A stretch of DNA of 64,000 nt from Dactylonectria macrodidyma (lineage: Eukaryota > Ascomycota > Sordariomycetes > Hypocreales > Nectriaceae), in the NCBI GenBank assembly GCA_020744425.1, contig JAGMUV010000028.1:868001-932000 (forward strand), read 5' to 3'. The notes beneath the pieces are model-generated. The model did no database searches. It worked only from the letters and a program-made list of their open reading frames with translations, and was not told the origin of the DNA. Shown one piece after another: positions 11,647 to 21,176 of this stretch; the stretch's first letter is position 1, and every line of letters starts with the position of its first letter. The translations under genes and the position numbers were made by a program.

Positions 11647-13826
11647 TTATAGAAAGCCAGATTCGGCCAGACCCCTGTGAGTACCAAAAAGCCAGGTAAG
11701 CATATGTCTCTCTTTCATGATTACCGAGGACATCAAGCCGCTATTCCGACGTGACCACTGCCATAGAGCCAAACAAAAGCAGTTTTAAAAAAAGAAGGCA
11801 TCACCCTATATGCTGTGGGATTATCCCTCAATTAACGTACCTCACAATCATCTCATCCTCTCCATCGCGAGGCTCAACCTGTAGACTTTTGTCATACATC
11901 TCATGCACATTAACCGCTGCCTGCATGTTGTTCAATATGTAGTCTTGCAGCTCGGGGACGGGCTGCAGTGAGTATTCTACATTCTGATCCTGTTGGATGT
12001 CTCGAATGACCTCCGCCATCTTGGCACGTTTAGCAAAGTTAATGAGGTTAGTCTTCTTGATGATGGAGGGAATGCCTTCCTCAATGAAGGTCAAATCGCT
12101 TAGATAGATACCTTTGTTGTCTGTAAGTACTGTGATTCATCACTGGATTTCAGGACCAGGGGTAACACCATACCGAAGAAGGGAATACAAGGGGGATTGG
12201 CAGCATGGAGTGCCATTAGGTACTCGCCAAAGCCCTTGGTGCTCGCCATGAGTCTCCGCACCGATTCCAAGGTGGTATGCGTGTGTTGGGGCACCTGATC
12301 CCACGTTCGCTTCAAACGGGCAATGGGCGCGGTGTCCAAGGCCGAAAGGATAGAAATCAGTGTTGAGAAGTTGTTCAGACCGCGGCATCGCTACTATAGT
12401 GTTAGTAAAGTCATGGAAGAACCGACTGGATGGCTAGGTAGGCACTTGCGTCGGCGACAGAAACAAAATACTGAATGACAACCACCCGCTTCTTCACGTC
12501 CATTTGCGCCAGAATCACCTCAACAACCCAATTTTTCATCTGATTCGAGTGGAGGATAAGGGCCTTGACGTTCGGGGCTGGATCAGGTTCACCCTCGGCA
12601 ACCTTCTTCTGCCACTTCTTATTCAAACACTCACTTGCCTTGATCTTGCCGTAGAGCCGGAACTCGACTATCGTGAGCTGCCGGGCGAACTCGACCACAT
12701 CAATATCCAGGAGCTTGAGCTTCTTTATGTTATTTGGCATGATTGGAGTGGGCATGTCCTGATCTGCCGTTCGAATCATCCTTCGACATCCAGCCTCCTT
12801 TCCGCCTAATCTCTGGTCCAAGATTGCCATCAAAGGGGCCGAGCCAGGAGTTTCGGTCGATTTGACTGTGTCTCTTGCAAAGGTGTAAACGTCCCGGATA
12901 AGCTGCTTGGACTCCTTATTGTCTTCCTCCATCCAGAGGTTGCCAAACCAACTCTTTAAAATGTTGACGACTTGGAATTGAATAAGCTTCTGCTTCCGAT
13001 CCCTCCAGGCTTCGTAGTCGGCTTGAGTGAGACCTCCTGGTGGCTGAATTCCGAATCTTTTAACAAGAAGCTCGAAAAGCTCTCGAGCGGAGGTGAAGGA
13101 TCGGTAGGTTAAAAGGAAGGTATTGTTGAAGTTGGAATCAAGTTTATCGTGATGAGTGAGTTGTTCGACCAGAGCGAGGAGAGAGCCCCCCCTGATAGTA
13201 GGTGGTGAAGTTCTCGCATCCCAGGACACTTCATTCTCGTAATCGGGCAGTAAGAATTCGGGTGTATCCTCCGTCGCTGGGGCCTGAGGTGACGGACCTT
13301 CTCCTAAGATCTTCTTGACCTTAGAGTAATCGCCCTTTCGTAAGTTGCCCGTCGGAGGCTCTCCCTCACTGAGCAATTGCGATGTTACCAAGGGCGGCCT
13401 CACGGAAGCAGTTCTCGATTCAGTCCGCTGGTGAGGCCGTTCATACGGCATGGTCTCTCCTCTTTGCAAAGGAGTTCGAGTAAAGGAGTCCTCGCGAGGC
13501 ACGCCCGCGGGGCCATTTTTCTCGGAGTCGTCGTCTTGGTCGTAGTTATGGTCGTAAATCTCGGCTTCTTCGGCGTTGTCGAGAGCGCCATTGTGGACAG
13601 CGTCGGGCAGGTCGTCTGGACTCGTGATGATCTGACAGTAGTTGTTTGGGAACCATCCTCGGACGCCGTGAATGACACCATCCCACCAGCCGCTCTCTAG
13701 CTGTGTGATGACCTGGATAACATCGCCTTCGTGGAAGCTGAGGCTGGCACGATCGTCGGCCTCGTAGTCGTACAGGGCACGAACGTACATGGCCCCCATA
13801 GCGGCGGTACTGGCGATACTGTTCAT
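11647..13826 (-). CDS. SH3-RasGEF (Cdc25/Ste6-type) guanine nucleotide exchange factor
   Basis: This gene should activate Ras by GDP/GTP exchange at the plasma membrane. I derive four exons: 13826-12450, 12390-12174, 12111-11841 and 11674-11647, giving 630 residues. An SH3 domain is at about 13-68 (ALYDYEADD...GWFPNNYC). A RasGEF_N domain is at about 208-330. A catalytic CDC25 domain is at about 370-615 (DVVEFARQLT, NNFSTLISILSAL, FIEEGIPS). The last exon supplies the conserved LAESGFL tail. Intron 1 has a GC donor (gcaagt) and a ttactaac branch site; introns 2 and 3 are GT-AG. The linker between SH3 and RasGEF_N is only about 140 residues, and homologues are commonly much longer. The frame continues upstream of 13826 without an ATG (VDPAWSL...), so an extra 5' exon is likely and the true start is uncertain. 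Confidence 0.8.
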
Positions 13827-15070
13827 GAGGCTCCAGGCGGGATCAACCAGAGTTGAGGAAGAATGCTGATCGGGGTGACTCTTATGACATCTCACAAGAC
13901 CGCATCAGCTAAACTCTTCCTAATATGAACATGCATAAAATCCAGGCGGACGTGGCCATTGTGCAGAAGATGAGTCATAGTAGTCCAGCTGAAAGCTTTG
14001 GTCACGTTCATGCCAACGCTTCCGAAATTGTAGTCCTAGGACTACGCCCGAATTCTAAGGGAAAATGAGGGTGAAATCGGAAGCTAGCGTCGTGGCACTA
14101 CTCGCATGTTGTCTTGGCACTAACACCTTCAATGTGTGTTGAAGTACGGCCTCAGCTGAGGACATAGGAGCTGGCCCTCGGGCTTCGGGGTTCGCTTGTG
14201 TTTGGGAACTTGGCGCAGAAAGGCTGGACAGGGGGATTTTCATCTTGTATAGATCAGCCACTTAGAAAAAACTCGCAATATGAGTATTAAATGAAAGGCC
14301 AAAGTCTGAATAATTAAACCGAGGTATATGTAAAGTATTAATATTATTAAAAGACATTTTATTCTATATAAAAAGAATGATAAAAGATATAGAGAAGTAG
14401 AAATGGTTTGTGCGGAGATTATGCTAATAGAGCAGAGACCCACTCTAACTAGTCATCCAGCTAATATAATTACAGCTTAGACAAACTCTATCCTTATTAG
14501 TTTCTAAGAGCCAATTACGCATTAACTTTAAGTAAGACTCCATCATTATACAGGGGAAGGCGCACGTCCGCCGGGGGACGTTGGAAGATGGAAGCTGGGC
14601 GTGATGGGCAAGTTGACGGCTCCCTTGCGCTGAGTAGCCTTTCGATACGAAGCTTGTAACAAGAGCTTGTTTTACACTAGTGGGTTGTTGCACGTGTTGA
14701 GAAGAGGGCGCGGTTTTAAGTGGTCGGCTCCGGGTGGGTGGATAAAGAGACTTGACCAATAGAGACTAGCCGAGATCAATCAGTCGCCATACGAAAGAGG
14801 GAAAATTGTCAATTTGATGAGTATAAGAAGCTGCCATACCAAGATGTTCTGGTGTTAAGACCATTGGACTTTTATCACTCGTAGTAGTCTTGAAATCGCA
14901 TGCTTATTTCTCCTATATATCAATCTGTAAGTTTTCTAAGCCTAACCCAATAGCCTAAAATACCATACACTATCAGTATACTATGCTACTTAAAGTCTCT
15001 TTGTCAGATGCCTCTTGTTCCTACCACCTGGTTCAGTAGTTGATGACCGCATATTAGGACGAACGGATAA
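13827..15070. other. Intergenic, AT-rich core
   Basis: The RasGEF 5' region may contribute a further exon near 13830-14260. A strongly AT-rich block lies at 14250-14450. A minus-strand frame at 14445-14759 (104 residues) has no recognisable domain. No gene can be supported. Confidence 0.4.
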
Positions 15071-16513
15071 TCAGAGTGTGGCAGATATGCCAGGTGATCG
15101 AGAGTTCTCCTCTCCCTTCACTTCACCTTCTTCATGGTCATTGTTTTCATCAGAGTCTATGGATGTTGAAGGGGAGACTGGTGATCCTGCAATGACTGGA
15201 GATTTTGCGGTAGGCATATTAGACCTCCTGAGTTTCTTGGGGGCGGGACTGTTTGAACTTGACGGAGATGATTGAAATGTGGAGATTGCAGGCCTTTTGT
15301 TCTGAGATGGAGTGGCGGGCTGTTGGCATGGACCTCCCTGTGACGATTTTGATGATTGTGACTGTGAATATTGCGCCTGTGAACGTTTCTTTAAGGGAGA
15401 CTTGAACATAGACCTAATTGCTGCGAAGCCGCTAGCTTGGGATGGGCTAGGTTCGGTTTTAGATGAGGAGACTGTGCTAGAACCAGGTACAGGTGGCGTG
15501 CTCTTGTCCAGAAACGTCCAAGAGTCGGGAACAACGATGAAAACATAGTCCTTCTCATCGCCTGGAGGGGCAGTCACCATAAGACGATGGTCAAGCAGGC
15601 TAACTATCTTGCCGACGCAGTTGAAGGGAACACCCGGAACAAACTGTGTATCTTTCCTATCTGCCATCTTCTTGCAGATAAGAGAAAATGGCAAAGCGCG
15701 AATAGGAAAGAGAATAAAAACTTGAAAGGGGTGGAAGCCTTTGAAAGGGCTCTTTGATGGCTGACCCGGCGTGATGTAGGTGCAGCACTGGATAAATGCA
15801 CAGCATCTCAGCTGCGCATCATCCAACTGCGGGACAGAGTCCTTAATTAAGTGGGTTTGACCTGTCCCGAGAACTTGCCCCGCTAAAGAGACAACCGGTG
15901 GGATAAGTGGAAAGCCCTCACCATTGCAAAGAGTTCGTGGGTCAATGCTGATAGTTACATTAGTAGCAAGCGCGATAGTAGAACTCGAGCTAAGGGGAAA
16001 TGATAAGTTTGCTTACGCTTAGTATCCAAAGTCGCGTATGAGAATAACTGGAACCTTATACACTTCGCTATCACTATCTTCATCGGTGAAAACATCAGGC
16101 TCCCGCAGCACCCACTCCAGTGCGTAGGGGTGTACTTTGCTAGTGAAATGGAACCACTGATTCTCCCACTCCGATTCAACAATCTGCTGGTTATAGACAG
16201 AGAGGTTAAGACTAAAGTAAATCGGCAGTGGGTTAGGGGATCGATACCCTTTAGGACGCAGCATAGAATATTCAGGCAGTATCATATAAGGAGGGGGTGG
16301 AAGGAAAACCCTGCTAAGAGCTTTAACATTAAGGCTCTTTATGAGTTGTTCATCTGATGTAGGAAACCGCGTTGGGGTATCCAGCTGACTAAAAAAGGAT
16401 ATGGTCATATTACTACTAAGGTTTTTCTGAGAGTCATAAGGCATGCGCAGAGGGGGATGACTGCTAAGAGTGGAAGTTAAGGTAGAATTTAAAGTAGAAG
16501 TTAATAAAGGCAT
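15071..16513 (-). pseudogene. Unrecognised two-exon family, copy 1 (one nonsense codon)
   Basis: Exon 1 is 16513-16017, the intron is 16016-15948 (gtaagc...ctatcag), and exon 2 is 15947-15071, for 457 codons. The product aligns over its length with the gene at 62557-63917. Shared blocks include FSLNLS(V/I)YNQQI and VHPYAL in exon 1, and FKGFHPFQVF(I/V)(L/F)FPI, CKKM(A/T)DR(K/Q)DTQF and DYVFIVVPD(S/T)WTFLD in exon 2. The rest of exon 2 is a Ser/Pro/Gln-rich tail with basic patches. A TAA at 16021-16019, one codon before the splice junction, aligns with CAA (Gln) in copy 2; everything else is open. I do not recognise the family. The paired V-x-F/L-x-G-x-V and F-x-C-x-G-K-V strands could suggest OB-like barrels, but that is inference. 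Confidence 0.7.
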
Positions 16514-17244
16514 GATATATTAAACTGGCAAATGTTTTAATAAAAAATAGGAGAGCAGTTAAGATTACGACTCTGCGTATAAGAGTGAGAAAGAGAGAGA
16601 GAGAGAGAGAGCAATTATAAGATAAGCCTATAAGATTAGTATATAAATATATAAAACAAAGGAGAAATACATCTGATATTTATAATCAATTAAATTGTAT
16701 TATATATATAATGTATAAATTGATACTACTCAGTCAAGATATTGTATTTCATAGCGCAGAGAGGATGTAGCATCGCCGATCTCCATTCAGCATATTTAGC
16801 TAAAAGCTACCATCCCTCCCGATGTGGATACTCGCACAATTGAATTGATCAATTAACGTAGATGGTGAATAGATTTGCTTTTTCCGTGAGTACAAAGGAT
16901 TGGCCAAAACGTCACATAGGGAAAGCAAAAAGCATCTTACTCTTTACTTTATTTAGGTTCAGCTAAGAATAGGAAGAGGAAAAGGGGAAAAGGGGAAAGG
17001 GGGATGATTAATGGTGCCCTGCTTCCTACGTCACAGTTAAAATGCATATCCACGCTCTTAATATTCTTCCTATAGCCAGTCCTACGACTTATCTGCCCGA
17101 CAGCCCCGGGTCGTCTCTTCGCTCAGTTGCTCTAGCCTCTGCTGGACCTGGGGTTCCCCCTTAGCCCTCCCGTATTGCCGACAGCCTGACATATACTAAC
17201 TTGTTAAGCCAACCGGCCTCTTACTAGAACTCTTCCTTCACTCC
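16514..17244. other. Intergenic with GA microsatellite
   Basis: The AT-rich leader region of the preceding gene contains a perfect (GA)n run at about 16592-16611. A purine-rich aggaaaaggggaaaagggg tract lies near 16975-17000. No gene is visible. Confidence 0.5.
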
Positions 17245-18345
17245 CTAATCGGATGCGTAGTCATCATTATCAGAATGCATCATGCTATTAACAATAGACT
17301 TAGCCTCTTCACAGTCTTCAGTCTTGTAGAATTTCAGCCCAAAGCTGATCATGAATGTTAGCGAGCCACCGTAATGCTTCTTAATGAACTTGAGCTCATC
17401 GGCATCGAAATACGAGTCAACTAGCTGCCCCTCTGGGCGTTCATCGTTAGGGTAGTCCCGACCGATATCGCTATCGTCACTGTCGTCCCTGTCGTCACCG
17501 TTACTGCCGGCCAGGATGGCCCGGAGGATAATACGACCCTCTTCGCGATCTTCCTCCTTGTTGATGTTGAGACCGTGGCTCGCTAGAAACCTGAATTCGC
17601 CGCCCCAGTGTTTCTTGAGCCACTGCTTTTCCTCGGTCGAAAGTGGGCCTACCTCCGCCGGCCGCAGGGCTTGGCCGGCACGCGATGCCTCCCATTTCTC
17701 CCGCTCACTGTCGGCCCATTGCACGTTGATCCAGTACGTTGCCGACGGATCAAAGGGCGTAGGGCCAACCCGAGGCCCAACCGGTGGACCGCTCAACCTC
17801 ACCTGGAAGAATTTGCCGTCGGGGTCAAAGTAGGCAACGGTCCTACCCTGTTTATCGATGATGGTGCCTTTTGTGTTTTGCATACTAGATCCCGTATGGA
17901 TATCGTATTCGTCTAGGATCGGACTTCCAATGACATTACAAATGCCTGCGGGGACGTGAAGGACGTTGCGCAATCGTAGGATGCCATGGGATCGCGGACC
18001 GGTAGCCCTCGGACTTCGTTTGACCGGAAGTTCGACCGTGCCAATCCCCACAACCGGCATTTGAATCCCTCCCATTAAGTGGCCTACCGTGGAGTTAAGA
18101 GGTGCGTAGTCGGCGCTAAACCACGACCGATCCTTGGCGGCACTAAAAATCGATTAGACGTCAACTAAAGCTTCACTTTGGCTTCGGCTTGGCCACTACG
18201 AGGGATAGAATAGAGCGGGCCGGTAGACGGATAACGTGTATATATGACTTGTACGTGATGATATTGCCAGCATGCGGGATGATGCTTACTGGACATTTGA
18301 ATTATTGGACCAAATCCATGAAGGGCATGGAAGAGATCCGGCCAT
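17245..18345 (-). CDS. Copia-protease-derived (retropepsin-like) host gene
   Basis: Two exons, 18345-18290 and 18142-17245, are separated by a 147-nt intron (gtaagc...ttttag), giving 317 residues. The N-terminus follows the aspartic protease region of Ty1/copia polyproteins: WIWSNNSNVH, then KDRSWF, VVGIGTVELPVK, LRLRNVLHVP and CNVIGSPIL. The catalytic D-S-G-A is replaced by S-N-N-S, so proteolysis is unlikely. After the linker WADSEREKWEASR come two related units of about 45 residues (KKHWGGEFRFLASHGLNI and KKHYGGSLTFMISFGLKF) in an acidic C-terminus. No reverse transcriptase or integrase is nearby and the frame is intact, so this looks like a domesticated, multicopy fungal gene. Its role is unknown. 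Confidence 0.75.
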
Positions 18346-19727
18346 GGTTGCTGATCCGTTGCTCCACGCGTTGACGATCCGCGCTTGATTGGCAAATCTA
18401 ATGGCGACCGTAGAGCGCAAACAGGAAATCTAGGCAGCCTAGCGGACGAGTATCGGCGATATGGAGATGAGATAACTAGACGGATAGAGGGAGAGCGTTC
18501 TGGCGGATCGTAAACGATGGTGGAAGTTCGCATGAAGGAGCTCGTGAGCCAAAAAGTGCTGACGTCATGGCGTACGGGCATGGCGGGACCGGTCAAACCT
18601 CGGTACGGGACAACGTCGGCTTAAACCAGCCGAAGATGGAGCTGAAACACCAGACAAGACTTGATTCATCGAAACTTTAATATATTCAACGAAAATACAA
18701 TTAATTTATATATTCAACGATGATACGATTAGTTTTTCTGTTTAAATTCGTTCTTCAAGGCTCTTTTTGGGCAAACCGCTTGCGGTTTGCGACTCTTGTA
18801 AAATATAAAATATAAGGATAAGAGCAAGAATGCTATCATAAACAGGAAACGCAAACCGCAGGCAGTCTGCCCAGAAGAGCCTTGAGGAACGAAGTTAGAG
18901 ACGAAAATCTCCTCGTCTACTGATCGGTATTGCCGCAAGAGCTAGAAGAGATGGTATGTGCTTGCCACTTGCTACAATTAGTTATCTTTCCTCTTTCGTA
19001 TGAGGCGTAAGGCGTTGTAGAAAAAGACCAGTACGGCGGGTTTGGTCAGGCGTTAAGGCACGTGTTTTAAGGGCGAAACTTTTGATTGGAAGAGTCAGGT
19101 GATTTTGAGGCCCGGAAAAAGATGGCGGCAGAAAACCTTTCGTCACTTCGTACCTCGTTCCTCAAGGCACCGAGTTCCCACGTGCATGTCACGTGTCTCT
19201 TAATCTCAAGAGCGAATGGGAGTTCACATGTGTGTATTGCCAAATGAGGAAGAGAAGATTGGCACCTCTGGGGGGCATTCGGATAGGGTTAATCCGGACC
19301 AACAGGAGGTGCCGTCTGGCTTACTAATCGGGAAATAATTTTCCAGCCAGCCGGAGGTGCGCCGTGGATGACTAATCGGGTAATTTTACAGGGCTGTGTT
19401 GCAGGGATGAGCGGTCGATTTTGGGGTAGAGAATCCCAGAGCTTAAGAAGACCTTTCGTACCGAAAGGCAGAGCTTAAGAAGACCTTTAAGAAGACCTTT
19501 CGTACCGAAAGGCAATCCTATTGGCCTCACAAGCTGCGCCTGGCTACAGGGGTCCTTTTCAGCTGCTGAGGCCTCCCCGCACCTAAATCCCGCGAAGATG
19601 TTGCTGCCCAAGTTGTCAGCCGTGGCACTTCATCGCCATCCCGACTCATCATCGATCGGGAGAGAAGCCATCTCGCTGATGCCATCATAACGCACAACAA
19701 GACCAAGGAGTGCTCTTCTCCGCGAAG
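18346..19727. other. Intergenic; NLR promoter region at the right end
   Basis: No gene. The span holds the hairpin element at 18747-18893. A copy of that element's end motif (tcgttcctcaaggc) lies at 19155-19168. Repeated palindromic words cctttcgtaccgaaagg lie at about 19452-19468 and 19494-19512, followed by an inverted CCAAT box (cctattgg). From 19512 to the NLR start the sequence is duplicated at 37696-37904. Confidence 0.5.
18747..18893. repeat. MITE-like hairpin element
   Basis: The left arm 18747-18791 (ttcgttcttcaaggctc...tgcggtttgcg) is repeated inverted at 18850-18893 (cgcaaaccgc...gagccttgaggaacgaa) around an AT-rich loop of about 58 bp. The outer motif gagccttgaggaacgaa recurs at 62085-62101, and tcgttcctcaaggc at 19155. 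This is consistent with a small family of miniature inverted-repeat elements; no coding capacity. Confidence 0.6.
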
Positions 19728-21176
19728 ATGGCGCCTCGCTGGCTTGAGAAAGCCAAACCAAAGGTGATGAGGCCACGGCCGGCCGCTCCCCAGGAATCCG
19801 CCTCGGCTTCTTCACCACCAACCCCTTCGCCAACACCGTCTCGGCCTGCATCCCAACCAACCACTCGACCGACATCTCAGCCAACACCTTCTCCGCCTAC
19901 CTCGACGGATTCTGACACCTCGCCGCTGCCGACTCTACAAGAGCGACTTTGGAACCAAGCCTACGACGAGCTTAAAGCGAGCGTGCCAAAACTGGTCGAA
20001 GCGTACGAGAGGATCTTATCAGCTGGCATTCATCGAAACGACTCGAGCCCTATTGCCTCCGAACCGACCGAAAACGAGATAGGAAAGACTCAAGAGACAA
20101 GAAACCGCCAAATGCAGCTGTTGGTCCAGGAAGGACTGGACCGGACACAGAAGGTAGCGTCCATCAAGGGAAGCATCGACGAAGGCTTGCAAGCAGTGCA
20201 AGTGGTGAGGGGAATAGTGGACAAGGCGGTAAAGGCCGCTCCGCAAGCCGCCGTTACTTGGGTCGGCGTGTGCCTTGGGCTAGAGGTGTGTGTGATCAGC
20301 TTTCCCAACCGAAGAGATAACGGTAGATGATCCCCCGCTGACAGCTGATAGATCCTTTCGAACCCCGTCACCGAGGCACGCGAAAATCGCAAAGGCATCG
20401 CCTACGTCCTGTCGAGAATGGAGTGGTACTGGAACTTGGTGTCCTTGCTTCTCGACGAGAACAAGGCTGAGCAATCCTCTGCGGGACTGCGAGCCCAACT
20501 AGAGAAGCACGTCGTGCAGCTCTACGAGAAACTCCTCGCGTATCAGATCAAGAGTGTCTGCCTTTACCACCGGAACTGGGCTGTCGTCATCGGAAGGGAT
20601 CTGCTCAAGATCGACGACTGGGCTGGCCAGCTCAGCGAGATCAAGGAAGCCGAGGCTGCCGTGCAAAGAGACATGGAACAATACAATACCGAAGAGAGGA
20701 GGATCTATCTCCGGGGCCTTGCCGTTGCTGCACGGTCTCAGGAGGCGAAGCTTCAAGATATCCATTCGGCCATCGAGGACCAAACACGACAGCAAGAGAA
20801 GAGATACCAAGACGACAAGTACGACAAATGTATGCAGGATCTGCACGCGACTGATCCCCGCGAGGATAAGAAGCGAATCCAACACACGAAGGGCGGCCTG
20901 CTCAGAGACTCGTATCGCTGGATTCTTGACCACGCCGACTTCCAGCGATTTCGCGACGATCCGCAGAGCCGGCTGCTCTGGATCAAGGGTGACCCTGGTA
21001 AAGGCAAGACCATGCTCCTGTGCGGCATCATCGACGAGCTAGAAAAGGGACCCAACAGTCTCCTGTCCTATTTCTTCTGTCAGGCCACGGAGGCTCAACG
21101 GAGCAATGCGGCGTCTGTGCTGCGTGGCCTCAAAAAATCTTATTACCTCATTCTATTAGTGGAATCTGATCTATAA
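19728..21176 (+). CDS. NACHT-type NOD-like receptor, truncated after Walker A
   Basis: Exon 1 (19728-20285) and exon 2 (20352-21176) are joined across a 66-nt intron (gtgtgt...gctgatag), giving 460 residues. The N-terminus is a Pro/Ser/Thr-rich stretch followed by the NACHT-associated helical domain typical of fungal NLRs (LPTLQERLWNQAYDEL, WVGVCLGLE, NPVTEAREN, IAYVLSRMEWYW). The NACHT domain then opens with Walker A GDPGKGKTM, LLSYFFCQAT and ASVLRGL. At about 21131 homology ends abruptly and 14 unrelated residues lead to a stop. Walker B, the rest of NACHT and all C-terminal repeats are missing. The last 29 bp overlap the 3' end of the convergent kinase gene, so a rearrangement joined the two. 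It is probably a pseudogene, though the frame is clean. The 5' end and upstream region are duplicated at 37696-37972. Confidence 0.8.

Noticed and set aside
10929..11699. Plus-strand gene of about 158 residues
   Set aside because: No domain, repeated frame switching, and the right part lies opposite the RasGEF terminal exon.
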